Below, piece by piece: positions 1 through 8,008 of a stretch of 64,000 bases of DNA. A model generated the notes under the pieces. That model did no database searches, had not been told where the DNA came from, and saw nothing but the letters and a program-made list of their open reading frames with translations. Each line of letters starts with the position of its first letter. Position 1 is the first letter of the stretch. The DNA is from Actinomadura livida (GTDB lineage Bacteria > Actinomycetota > Actinomycetes > Streptosporangiales > Streptosporangiaceae): contig NZ_BMRO01000009.1 of the NCBI RefSeq assembly GCF_014648675.1, positions 1 through 64,000 of the forward strand, read 5' to 3'. The position numbers were made by a program, and so were the translations under genes.

Positions 1-120
1 GGGGGTTGGGGGTGGGTTTTGTTGGGTGGGGGTGGCGGGTTTTACTCCGGGGTTCCTGGAATTGGTGGGATGTGGGATGGGGCGGGGGGTGGAGCGTGGG
101 GATCTGGGGGTAGGCGAGTA
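1..120. other. G-run-rich leader sequence
   Basis: The first ~120 bases carry many runs of three to six G on the plus strand, a composition compatible with G-quadruplex formation. No coding frame with normal codon bias is visible; the region precedes the polysaccharide deacetylase gene. Confidence 0.3.
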
Positions 121-190
121 GGTGTCCTTGTTGTCCCGGGAACCGTAGGCTGTCTCCGGGTCCTGTTCGGGTCGACCGGCGGGGGGTAGC

Positions 191-1303
191 GTGCCTCTGC
201 TTCACAAGATCGCTGGAGTTGTGATCGTCTGTGCCGTGGTCCTGGGGCTGACGCTTCCGGGAGAGCGGCAGGGGCGTGGGGAGGAAGGCGCCGCCGAGCG
301 GGCCGCTTCCAAGGCTTCGCCGGCCGCGGGTGCGGTCGAGGCGGGGGCCACCACGCCTGCGGCCGGGAGCGGGTCGCCGTCGGTTTCGCCTAGTGCGCCC
401 ATCGCCGCGGCGGCGCCTGCGGCCGCGGCCGTCAAGGCGAACGAGCTCGGACAGATTCCGGTGCTGATGTACCACCGGATCGTGAAGAAGCCGGACCGGT
501 CGCTGGACCGGTCCGTCAACGAGCTCTACGACGAGCTGACGCGCCTGGCCAAGGGCGGCTACCAGCCGATCACGGCGGCCGAGTTCGTCAGCGGGCGGTT
601 CAACGTCCCCGCCGGCAAGTACCCGGTGGTGCTCACGTTCGACGACAGCTCGCCCGACCAGTTCACGCTCGACGCGCAGGGCAACCCCGCACCGGACACC
701 GCCGTGGCGATCATCCAGCAGGTCGCGAGCGAGAACCCCGGGTTCCGGGCGACGGCGACGTTCTTCCTGGTCGACGACATCTTCGGGATGGAGGACGCGC
801 AGGCGTCGGCCGGGCTGAAGTGGCTCCTCCAGCACGGGTACGACGTCGGCAACCACACGAAGTCGCATCCCAACCTCTCGGGGCTGTCCGAGAAGAAGGT
901 GCAGGACGAGATCGGCGCCCTGGAGGATCGGGTCGTCCAGCTCAGCGGGGCGAACACGGCGACGCTCGCCTACCCGTTCGGGGCCGTGCCCGGCAAGGAG
1001 AAGTGGGCGCGGAAGCAGGACGGCCGGTACTCCTTCGAGGGGATCTTCCTCGCCGGGTGGCGGCCGTCGGCATCGCCGTTCGACGAGGAGTTCGACCGGT
1101 GGAACATCCCCCGCGTCCGGTCCGAGGGCAAGATCAAGGAGAACGACTGCACGAAGTTCTGCTCGACCGCGTGGCTCGAACACCTGGACAAGAACCCGGC
1201 GGAGCGGTACACATCTGACGGTGACCCGAACACCGTGACGTTTCCCAAGACGGCGGAGGACCGCCTCGCCAAGGAGTACCGGGCTCGGGCACGGACATAC
1301 TGA
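191..1303 (+). CDS. Exported polysaccharide deacetylase (NodB-like)
   Basis: A 370-residue secreted or membrane-anchored carbohydrate esterase 4 family protein expected to remove acetyl groups from cell-wall or extracellular polysaccharide. Residues 8-20 form a short hydrophobic signal/anchor segment, followed by an Ala/Pro/Ser-rich linker (about 30-85). The NodB domain shows motif 1 TFDD (149-152), the metal-binding HTKSHP (H222, H226) and the later AYPFG segment (260-264). In this family the second Asp of TFDD and the two His bind the metal. The GTG at 191 is chosen because it places the hydrophobic segment at the N-terminus. It stands alone upstream of the rpsA promoter. Substrate (chitin, peptidoglycan or another polymer) cannot be told from sequence. 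Confidence 0.85.
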   Translation: MPLLHKIAGVVIVCAVVLGLTLPGERQGRGEEGAAERAASKASPAAGAVEAGATTPAAGSGSPSVSPSAPIAAAAPAAAAVKANELGQIPVLMYHRIVKKPDRSLDRSVNELYDELTRLAKGGYQPITAAEFVSGRFNVPAGKYPVVLTFDDSSPDQFTLDAQGNPAPDTAVAIIQQVASENPGFRATATFFLVDDIFGMEDAQASAGLKWLLQHGYDVGNHTKSHPNLSGLSEKKVQDEIGALEDRVVQLSGANTATLAYPFGAVPGKEKWARKQDGRYSFEGIFLAGWRPSASPFDEEFDRWNIPRVRSEGKIKENDCTKFCSTAWLEHLDKNPAERYTSDGDPNTVTFPKTAEDRLAKEYRARARTY

Positions 1304-1322
1304 CCGGCGCGCGGGAGCCGGA

Positions 1323-1351
1323 TTGACCACGGGAGATTGGTCCCATATCCT
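1323..1351 (+). promoter_or_regulatory. rpsA promoter (-35 TTGACC, -10 TATCCT)
   Basis: TTGACC (1323-1328) and TATCCT (1346-1351) are separated by 17 bases, close to the vegetative sigma consensus. The predicted transcript has an untranslated leader of about 180 nt before rpsA, room for translational control as is common for S1 genes. Confidence 0.65.
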
Positions 1352-1540
1352 GATCGCTGCGCTGTGGGCCTGCGCGAGCTTCGGACGGAGCAGGCTCGAG
1401 CTCGGTCAGGTCGGCGACAACGGTTCGGTGTACTGACGCGGCAAGGTCCGCGTCCCTTTCCGGTCCTCGGCAGGGCGGAAAACGGCCCTCCGCGCAGAAC
1501 CCATAACGACTTCACTGTCCGTACCGGAGCCAGCCGACAC

Positions 1541-3031
1541 ATGACGAGCAGCACCGAGGCCACCTCGACCACCCCGCAGGTAGCGGTCAACGACATCGGG
1601 TCCGAGGAAGCCTTCCTCGCCGCGATCGATGAGACCATCAAGTACTTCAACGACGGCGACATTGTCGAAGGCACTGTCGTCAAGGTCGATCGTGACGAGG
1701 TCCTCCTCGACATCGGCTACAAGACCGAGGGCGTCATCCCCTCGCGCGAGCTGTCCATCAAGCACGACGTCGACCCGAACGAGGTCGTCTCCACCGGAGA
1801 TCACGTCGAGGCCCTCGTCCTCCAGAAGGAGGACAAGGAGGGGCGGCTGATCCTGTCCAAGAAGCGCGCGCAGTACGAGCGCGCCTGGGGCACGATCGAG
1901 AAGATCAAGGACGAGGACGGCATCGTCACCGGCACGGTCATCGAGGTCGTCAAGGGCGGCCTGATCCTGGACATCGGCCTGCGCGGCTTCCTGCCCGCGT
2001 CGCTGGTCGAGATGCGCCGGGTCCGCGACCTGCAGCCCTACGTCGGCCGCGAGCTCGAGGCCAAGATCATCGAGCTGGACAAGAACCGCAACAACGTGGT
2101 CCTGTCCCGCCGCGCATGGCTGGAGCAGACGCAGAGCGAGGTCCGCCAGACCTTCCTCAACACGCTGCAGAAGGGCCAGGTCCGCAAGGGCGTCGTGTCC
2201 TCGATCGTCAACTTCGGCGCGTTCGTCGACCTCGGCGGGGTCGACGGCCTGGTGCACGTCTCCGAGCTGTCCTGGAAGCACATCGACCACCCCTCGGAGG
2301 TCGTCGAAGTCGGCCAGGAGGTCACGGTCGAGGTCCTGGACGTCGACATGGAGCGCGAGCGGGTCTCGCTGTCGCTCAAGGCGACGCAGGAAGACCCGTG
2401 GCAGCAGTTCGCCCGCACCCACCAGATCGGGCAGGTCGTCCCGGGCCGCGTCACCAAGCTGGTGCCGTTCGGCGCGTTCGTCCGCGTCGAGGAGGGCATC
2501 GAGGGCCTGGTGCACATCTCCGAGCTGGCCGAGCGCCACGTGGAGATCCCCGAGCAGGTCGTCCAGGTCGGCGACGAGATCTTCGTGAAGATCATCGACA
2601 TCGACCTCGACCGGCGCCGGATCTCCCTGTCGCTCAAGCAGGCCAACGAGGGCGCCGCGAGCATCGAGGAAGAGGACTTCGACCCGACGCTGTACGGCAT
2701 GCCGGCCGAGTACGACGAGCAGGGGAACTACAAGTACCCCGAGGGCTTCGACGCCGAGACCGGCGAGTGGCTGCCCGGCTTCGACGAGCAGCGCGAGACC
2801 TGGGAGCGGCAGTACGCCGAGGCCCGGTCCCGCTTCGACGCCCACCGCAAGCAGATCGAAGAGGCCCGCAAGGCCGAGGCCGAGGCCGGCGCGGAGCCCG
2901 CGGCCGGCGGCGGAGGCGGCGGCGGCGAGACCTCCTACTCCGGTGGCGGCGAGAGCGAGACCGCCGGTGGCGCCCTGGCCACCGACGAGGCGCTCGCCGC
3001 GCTGCGGGAGAAGCTCTCCGGCGGCCAGTAA
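1541..3031 (+). CDS. rpsA: 30S ribosomal protein S1
   Basis: A 496-residue S1 protein that binds mRNA on the small ribosomal subunit. Four S1 RNA-binding domains are visible at about residues 40-108, 126-191, 211-280 and 297-366; the third and fourth have the classic FGAFV...GLVH(V/I)SEL signature. The tail (about 380-496) is acidic and Gly/Ala-rich with a poly-Gly stretch, as in other actinobacterial S1 proteins that have four rather than six S1 domains. The ATG at 1541 is preferred over an in-frame extension back to 1337, which would include the promoter, because MTSSTEATSTT is the usual family N-terminus. Downstream coaE and uvrB match conserved actinobacterial order. Confidence 0.97.
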   Translation: MTSSTEATSTTPQVAVNDIGSEEAFLAAIDETIKYFNDGDIVEGTVVKVDRDEVLLDIGYKTEGVIPSRELSIKHDVDPNEVVSTGDHVEALVLQKEDKEGRLILSKKRAQYERAWGTIEKIKDEDGIVTGTVIEVVKGGLILDIGLRGFLPASLVEMRRVRDLQPYVGRELEAKIIELDKNRNNVVLSRRAWLEQTQSEVRQTFLNTLQKGQVRKGVVSSIVNFGAFVDLGGVDGLVHVSELSWKHIDHPSEVVEVGQEVTVEVLDVDMERERVSLSLKATQEDPWQQFARTHQIGQVVPGRVTKLVPFGAFVRVEEGIEGLVHISELAERHVEIPEQVVQVGDEIFVKIIDIDLDRRRISLSLKQANEGAASIEEEDFDPTLYGMPAEYDEQGNYKYPEGFDAETGEWLPGFDEQRETWERQYAEARSRFDAHRKQIEEARKAEAEAGAEPAAGGGGGGGETSYSGGGESETAGGALATDEALAALREKLSGGQ

Positions 3032-3042
3032 GCCCCATCCCT

Positions 3043-3074
3043 CCTCCGGCGGGCCGCGTGCGGCGCGCCGGAGG
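3043..3074 (+). terminator. Hairpin after rpsA (9-bp arms)
   Basis: CCTCCGGCG (3043-3051) pairs perfectly with CGCCGGAGG (3066-3074), 12 bases after the rpsA stop. There is no U-tract, which is normal for high-GC actinobacterial terminators. Confidence 0.55.
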
Positions 3075-3170
3075 ACGGGAGACCGGTGACGGCTCTCCGC
3101 CCCCGCGGCCAACGCCCCGGGGGCGAGACCGCCGCGAAGCGGCCACCGACAATCCCAACACGACCCAGCA

Positions 3171-3212
3171 CACGGCCGGAGAACGATCTTGCGAGATCGG
3201 CCTCCGGCCGTG
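3171..3212 (+). terminator. Large 42-nt hairpin downstream of rpsA
   Basis: CACGGCCGGAG (3171-3181) pairs with CTCCGGCCGTG (3202-3212), and inside it CGATCT (3184-3189) pairs with AGATCG (3194-3199) around a four-base loop. The two perfect stems, 11 and 6 bp, are joined by a 2x2 internal loop. It is probably the main rpsA terminator; the stretch 3032-3333 holds no other recognisable feature. Confidence 0.6.
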
Positions 3213-3333
3213 CCTCGGTTGCGTCACCATGATGTCGGGCCGCGCGCGGCACCGGCGATGACCGCCGGCCCGTCACCACGCAGCGCCCACCCGTCCCGCA
3301 GGTCCGCTCGTCCCCCGGGGAGCACTCGTTCAA

Positions 3334-5298
3334 GTGGCCAGCACAGACGCCAACACCGACGCCGGCACCAGGACCGGCGGCCCCGCCGCGTCCGGCCCGT
3401 CCATCGTCCCGCCGGGCCCCGCGAGGCTCGCGCTCATCGCGGTCACGGTCGCGGTGCTCGCGCAGACCCTGCGGTTCGCACTGCCCCAGCTCGACCATTT
3501 CGCCGACCGGACCGGCCCCGCGGTCGCCGCGGCCGGCCTGCTCGTCGTGTTCCTCGCCGGGTTCGCCGCGCCGGTCGTCCGCCGCGCCGCCGGCTCCCGC
3601 GCCCTGCTGCTCGGCGCGGTCGGCGGGCTGCTCGCCGTCCGGCTGCTCGCGCAGGCCGTCGAGCCGCGGGTGTGGCTCGCGTTCGCCGCGACCGCCATCG
3701 GCATGATCGCCGTCGGCGCGCTGTACGAGGGCGCCCGGGGCCTGTCCGGCGTCGGGTTCGCCACCGCGACCGTCGCCGGCCTGTCCATCGACGCCGCGGT
3801 GCGGATGTGCTTCGCCACCTGGGACCCCGTGTGGCGCGGCGGCGTCGGGCCGTGGCTGGCGTGCCTGGCGTTCGTCGGCCTCGGCGCCGCCGCGCTCTAC
3901 CGGGAGATGTCGGCCAAGCCCGTCGCGGCGCCCGGGATCTCCTGGCGGGACGCGCTCGGCGCGGCCGCGTTCGGGCCGTTCCTGGCGCTGCAGGTGCTCA
4001 TCCTGTCCAGCCCCGCGTTCGTGGCGTCGTCCGGGTGGCTGTCGCTGACCGCCGCGCACATCACGATCGTCGCCGGGCAGGGCCTCGCGCTGGCGTTCCT
4101 CGCGTCCGGCCTCGCCGTGCGGGCGGTCCCCGGCGGCGTGTGCGTGCTCGGCGGCACCGTCCTCGGGGTCGGCGCCGGCGCCGTCGCCGGGACGTACGCG
4201 CTGTCCGGCATCGAGGTCGTCCCCATCGTCATCCTCGGGCAGGTGCTGTCGGCGTGGCTGCTGGCGGTGGCGGTGCGGGCGCCGCTGCGCCGCGCCGGAG
4301 CCGGCGGGCCGGCCTGGCGGGTCGACGCCGGCGCCGCCCTCGGCGGCCTGCTGATCGCGCTGATCCTCGTCCCGTACCAGGTCAGCGCCATCTCGCCGCT
4401 ACCGTTCCCGAACAACGTGCTGCCGGGGATCGCCGGGATCGCGCTCGGCGCACTCGCCGCCATCGCGTCCGCCCGCGGCGGCCCGCTGCCCGCCCGCGCT
4501 CCGCTGCGCGCCCTCACCGCCGGTGCCGCGGCGCTCGGCCTGCTGGCCGGCACGCTGGTGTTCACCGTCGCCGCGCCGGACGGGAAGGCGCCCGCGCCGC
4601 CGCTGCCGGGCCACGTGCGGGTCCTCAGCTACAACATCCACGACGCCGTCAACCAGGCCGGACGCCTCGACCCGGAGGGCATCGCCCGCGTCATCGAGGA
4701 GCAGCAGGCCCAGGTCGTCCTGCTGCAGGAGGCCAGCCGCGGGTCGCTGCTGTCGGGCACCGCCGACGTCGGCGTCTGGCTGTCGCGGCGCCTCGGCATG
4801 AAGCTGATCTGGGGCCCGGCCGCCGACGGGCAGTTCGGCAACGCGATCCTGACGTCGCTGCCGGTGCACAGCTCCGGGACGGGCCGCTGGCCGCGCGGCG
4901 ACTGGTCGCAGATCCGCGGCTACGTCTGGGCGCGGCTCGGCGTCGGCAACACCACCATGGACGTGTGGTCGACGCACCTGGAGGGCGGCGAGAACCAGGC
5001 CGACGAGCGCGCCCGCTCGATCGCGGCGCTGCTGCGGGCCTGGGGCGGGGCGCCCCGCACGCTGATCGGCGGCGACTTCAACGCCGGCCCCGACAGCCCG
5101 GAACTCGCCGCGATGACCGAAGGGACCGACCTGCGCAGCACCGCCATCGGCGACGACACGTCCCCCACCAGGTCCGACGGCGCGCGCGTCGACTGGATCT
5201 TCGGGTCGGACGGCATCCTCGTCACCGAGTACGACGTGCCGGTGTCGGACGCCTCCGACCACTACCCGGTCGCGGTCACCGTGCGGATCGGGCGCTGA
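3334..5298 (+). CDS. Multi-pass membrane protein with endonuclease/exonuclease/phosphatase domain
   Basis: A 654-residue protein. Residues about 30-410 form roughly ten hydrophobic membrane segments; residues about 425-654 form an EEP-superfamily phosphodiesterase domain. Visible EEP motifs are SYNIHD (about 432-437, metal-binding Asn), LLQE (Glu about 464), GGDFNAGP (about 579-586) and the terminal SDHYPV with the catalytic Asp-His. Family members cleave phosphodiesters in nucleic acids, phosphoinositides or sphingolipids; the membrane anchoring suggests an extracytoplasmic or lipid-like substrate, which is inference. The GTG start at 3334 follows the rpsA terminator. It probably forms its own transcription unit. 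Confidence 0.8.
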   Translation: MASTDANTDAGTRTGGPAASGPSIVPPGPARLALIAVTVAVLAQTLRFALPQLDHFADRTGPAVAAAGLLVVFLAGFAAPVVRRAAGSRALLLGAVGGLLAVRLLAQAVEPRVWLAFAATAIGMIAVGALYEGARGLSGVGFATATVAGLSIDAAVRMCFATWDPVWRGGVGPWLACLAFVGLGAAALYREMSAKPVAAPGISWRDALGAAAFGPFLALQVLILSSPAFVASSGWLSLTAAHITIVAGQGLALAFLASGLAVRAVPGGVCVLGGTVLGVGAGAVAGTYALSGIEVVPIVILGQVLSAWLLAVAVRAPLRRAGAGGPAWRVDAGAALGGLLIALILVPYQVSAISPLPFPNNVLPGIAGIALGALAAIASARGGPLPARAPLRALTAGAAALGLLAGTLVFTVAAPDGKAPAPPLPGHVRVLSYNIHDAVNQAGRLDPEGIARVIEEQQAQVVLLQEASRGSLLSGTADVGVWLSRRLGMKLIWGPAADGQFGNAILTSLPVHSSGTGRWPRGDWSQIRGYVWARLGVGNTTMDVWSTHLEGGENQADERARSIAALLRAWGGAPRTLIGGDFNAGPDSPELAAMTEGTDLRSTAIGDDTSPTRSDGARVDWIFGSDGILVTEYDVPVSDASDHYPVAVTVRIGR

Positions 5299-5323
5299 GC
5301 GGACCCGGCCCGCGCTCCGCCGC

Positions 5324-5329
5324 TAGGGT
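5324..5329 (+). promoter_or_regulatory. Leaderless -10 element TAGGGT
   Basis: TAGGGT lies 7 bases before the ATG at 5337, so transcription would start at or next to the start codon. No Shine-Dalgarno sequence is present. Confidence 0.5.
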
Positions 5330-5336
5330 CGTGCCC

Positions 5337-5828
5337 ATGAGCGAACCGAGCGTCGCGGTCGAGCGGGCCGGCCCGCAGGACGCCGGGGAGGTGCTCACCG
5401 TCCAGCGCGCCGCCTACGTCGCGGAGGCGCAGCTGTACGGCGACCCGTTCATCCCCCCGCTGGTCGAGTCGGCCGAGCAGCTCCGGAAGGTGCTGTCGAG
5501 CGACGCGGTCGTGCTGAAGGCGGTGCTCGGCGGCCGCCTCGTCGGGGCCGTCCGCGCCCAGTTCAGCGAGCACACCTGCCTGATCGGGCGGCTCGTCGTC
5601 GTCCCCGACCTGCAGGGACGCGGCATCGGGCGGCGCCTCCTCGCCGCGCTGGAGGACGAGGTGGCCGGACGCGCCGACGCGTGCGTGCTGTTCACCGGCC
5701 ACCTCAGCGAGGCGAACCTGCGGCTGTACCGCCGCGCCGGGTACACCGAGACGCGCCGGGAGCGCGTCGCCGCGCACCTCACGCTCGTCCACATGCGCAA
5801 GCCCCTCGTACCGGCCGCGGCCGGGTGA
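5337..5828 (+). CDS. GNAT family N-acetyltransferase
   Basis: A 163-residue single-domain acyltransferase. Motif A is clear in VVPDLQGRGIGRRLL (about 94-108), with the Q/RxxGxG/A pyrophosphate loop that binds acetyl-CoA. The later segment NLRLYRRAGY is the usual motif B region. The substrate is unknown. The ATG at 5337 is selected by the leaderless -10 element just upstream. Ends 16 bases before coaE. Confidence 0.8.
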   Translation: MSEPSVAVERAGPQDAGEVLTVQRAAYVAEAQLYGDPFIPPLVESAEQLRKVLSSDAVVLKAVLGGRLVGAVRAQFSEHTCLIGRLVVVPDLQGRGIGRRLLAALEDEVAGRADACVLFTGHLSEANLRLYRRAGYTETRRERVAAHLTLVHMRKPLVPAAAG

Positions 5829-5832
5829 CCAT

Positions 5833-5838
5833 TAGGGT
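5833..5838 (+). promoter_or_regulatory. Leaderless -10 element TAGGGT for coaE
   Basis: The same hexamer as before the preceding gene, here 6 bases upstream of the coaE GTG at 5845. It overlaps the 3' end of the upstream gene's intergenic space and has no associated Shine-Dalgarno. Confidence 0.5.
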
Positions 5839-5844
5839 GAGCCC

Positions 5845-6459
5845 GTGCTGAAAGTGGGACTCACCGGCGGAATCGGGTCGGGCAAGAGCGAGGTGTCGGC
5901 GCGGCTCGCCGAGCTCGGCGCCGTGGTCATCGACGCCGACAGGATCGCCCGCGAGGTGGTCGAGCCGGGCACGCCCGGCCTCGCCGCCGTCGTCGCGGAG
6001 TTCGGCGAGGAGGTGCTCCTCCCGTCCGGCGGTCTCGACCGGGAGAAGGTCGGCCGGATCGTGTTCAGCGACCCCGACCGGCTGGCGGCGCTGAACGCGA
6101 TCGTCCATCCGCTGGTGGGGGAGCGGATGCAGGAGCTGATGGACGCCGCGCCCGAGGACGCCGTCGTGGTCTACGACGTGCCCCTGCTGGTGGAGAACGG
6201 CCTGGCCCCCATGTACGACGAGGTCGTCGTCGTGGACGCCCCCGCCGACGTCCAGCTCGACCGCCTCGTCGCCCGGCGCGGCATGACCGAGGAGGACGCC
6301 CGCGCCCGCATGGCGAACCAGGCGTCCCGCGAGGACCGCCGCGCCGTCGCCACCCACGTCATCGACAACTCCGGAACCCTCGAATCCCTGCAGAGCCAGG
6401 TGGACAACCTCTGGAAGGCCCTCACCAGCCGTGCCGCGGAGCCTGATGGCTCACAGTGA
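5845..6459 (+). CDS. coaE: Dephospho-CoA kinase
   Basis: A 204-residue cytoplasmic kinase that phosphorylates the 3' hydroxyl of dephospho-CoA, the last step of CoA synthesis. The N-terminus [15 protein letters not shown] contains the P-loop (8-15); [11 protein letters not shown] (31-41) is the conserved substrate Asp region, and DVPLLVE (about 112-118) the lid-associated motif. Length matches the single-domain family; the C-terminal GrpB fusion found in some mycobacteria is absent. The rpsA-coaE-uvrB order is conserved in actinobacteria. Confidence 0.96.
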   Translation: MLKVGLTGGIGSGKSEVSARLAELGAVVIDADRIAREVVEPGTPGLAAVVAEFGEEVLLPSGGLDREKVGRIVFSDPDRLAALNAIVHPLVGERMQELMDAAPEDAVVVYDVPLLVENGLAPMYDEVVVVDAPADVQLDRLVARRGMTEEDARARMANQASREDRRAVATHVIDNSGTLESLQSQVDNLWKALTSRAAEPDGSQ

Positions 6460-6758
6460 CCGACTGTGCACGAAGAGTCTCCGGCTGTGGCGGGATTTGA
6501 TCATGGGTGGGCTCGGGAAGATCGCCGCTCTCCAGGAGGAGCAGGGCAGGATCCTTGCCCGCCTGGTCGCCGCGTCCGGTGGCGTGGTGCGGTAACCGCC
6601 CGGACACGGCCCGGACATGGCAATGACCCTGGGAACCCCCTTCCAGGGGCATGCTTCGCAGTGACCGTGCTTGGGCAGATCCAGTTGTCGGGGAAGGTGT
6701 CGGTGACCTTCCTCATTGAGCGGTCCTGGTACCCTGCCGCGCGCTATAGGCTCATCGC
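6460..6758 (+). other. Intergenic region with a 30-codon ORF
   Basis: The 299 bases between coaE and the histidine kinase gene hold an ORF at 6503-6595 (MGGLGKIAALQEEQGRILAR at its start, 30 residues, predicted helical). It has no convincing ribosome-binding site and may be a remnant or a small protein. TATAGG at 6745-6750 sits 8 bases before the next start codon and may be a leaderless -10. Confidence 0.3.
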
Positions 6759-7910
6759 ATGCGCGTGCGGGGCTGGTGGTCGGCGGCGTGGCCGACGAGA
6801 CGTTCACGCGCGCTCGACGTGTCCCTCGCGCTCGCCCTCGCCGTCGGTGACGGCCTGTTCCTCTGGTTCGCCGAGCAGGACTTCTACCTTCCGGCGCCCG
6901 TCGTTTCGGCGTGCAGCGTCGTGCTCGGCCTGGCGGCCGTCGTGCGGCGCATCCATCCCGTGGGTCTCGGGCTCTTCCTGGTGACGTTCGGCACGATCAC
7001 CGGTGCGGGCGCGTTCTCCGCGCTCGTCATCCTGTACTCGCTCGCCGCCTACACCGCGTCCCGCCGGACCGTCATCACCATCGCGATTCTCGGCTATATC
7101 ACCTCGCTCGCCGTCGCCGGGCCCACGGCGTCGAAGGAGCCCTTCATCGCGCAGGCGATATTCAGCGTCGCGTTCATCGGCGTCCCGGTCCTGCTCGGGC
7201 TGTACATGGGGGCGCGCAAGCAACTCCTCGCCTCGCTCCAGGAACGTGCCGCACGCCTCGAACGGGAACAGCACCTCCTCGCAGAGCGCGCGCGGGGTGA
7301 GGAACGGACGCGCATCGCGCGGGAGATGCACGACGTCGTCGCCAACAGGATCAGCGTCATGGTCGTGCACGCGGGCGCGCTCAAGGCGGTCGCCGTCCGC
7401 GACCCGGAGCGGGCGGCGGAGACGGCCGGCGTCATCGGGGACATGGGACGCCAGGCCCTGGAGGAACTCCGCCATGTCATCGGTGTCCTGAGGCAGGGCG
7501 AGGAGTCTCTGACCCTAGAGGCCCCGACCGTCGCCCACGTCCGCGACCTGGTCGGGCAGTCCGGTGCGGCCGGCCTCAGCGTCGACCTGTCGATCCGCGG
7601 CGACGAGCGTCCCATCCCCGCCGCCGTCGGGCGAACGGTGTACCGCCTCGTCCAGGAGGCGCTCACCAACGTCCACAAGCATGCCGGCATGGCCGGGACC
7701 CGCGTCGACCTCGGCCTGCTTCCGGAGGCGATCGAGGTGGAGGTCGCCAACGATCCGCCGGTCGCCCGCCCCGAGCACCGGCTGCCGAGCGGCGGCAACG
7801 GCCTGGTGGGCCTCCGCGAGCGCGTCACCGCCCTCGGCGGCACCTTCGAGGCCGGTCCGTGCGGCGGCGGCTACGCCGTCCGCGCCAGGATCCCGCTGCC
7901 CGCGTCCTGA
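6759..7910 (+). CDS. Orphan sensor histidine kinase (HisKA_3/NarL-partner type)
   Basis: A 383-residue membrane sensor kinase. Four or five hydrophobic segments span about residues 18-150, with no large extracellular domain. A coiled linker (155-185) leads to the HisKA_3 box RIAREMHDVVANR with phospho-acceptor H191. The HATPase_c domain shows the N-box VQEALTNVHKHA (about 302-313) and the G-box GGNGLVGLRERV (about 345-356). Such kinases normally phosphorylate a NarL/LuxR-type response regulator encoded next door, but here the flanking genes are coaE and uvrB and no regulator lies within reach, so its partner must be encoded elsewhere. The signal is unknown. Confidence 0.88.
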   Translation: MRVRGWWSAAWPTRRSRALDVSLALALAVGDGLFLWFAEQDFYLPAPVVSACSVVLGLAAVVRRIHPVGLGLFLVTFGTITGAGAFSALVILYSLAAYTASRRTVITIAILGYITSLAVAGPTASKEPFIAQAIFSVAFIGVPVLLGLYMGARKQLLASLQERAARLEREQHLLAERARGEERTRIAREMHDVVANRISVMVVHAGALKAVAVRDPERAAETAGVIGDMGRQALEELRHVIGVLRQGEESLTLEAPTVAHVRDLVGQSGAAGLSVDLSIRGDERPIPAAVGRTVYRLVQEALTNVHKHAGMAGTRVDLGLLPEAIEVEVANDPPVARPEHRLPSGGNGLVGLRERVTALGGTFEAGPCGGGYAVRARIPLPAS

Positions 7911-7994
7911 CCGGGGTACCGGCCCGCCGGCCTGCGCGGATACCGATTGTCGTAGCCGCTGCATACAGTTGATGGAGCAGGCAGCCGATGGAGC

Positions 7995-8000
7995 AGGGGG
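7995..8000 (+). promoter_or_regulatory. Ribosome binding site deciding the uvrB start
   Basis: AGGGGG lies 8 bases before the ATG at 8009. The alternative in-frame ATG at 7988 has no comparable site, so 8009 is preferred. Confidence 0.6.
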
Positions 8001-8008
8001 ACGCGACG

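Noticed and set aside
1406-3112. Very long minus-strand open frame opposite rpsA
   Set aside because: Leu/Asp-rich antisense frame caused by high GC at third codon positions of rpsA; no family motif.
6625-6660. Weak inverted repeat CCCTGG...CCAGGG
   Set aside because: Short arms with a bulge; common by chance at this GC content.
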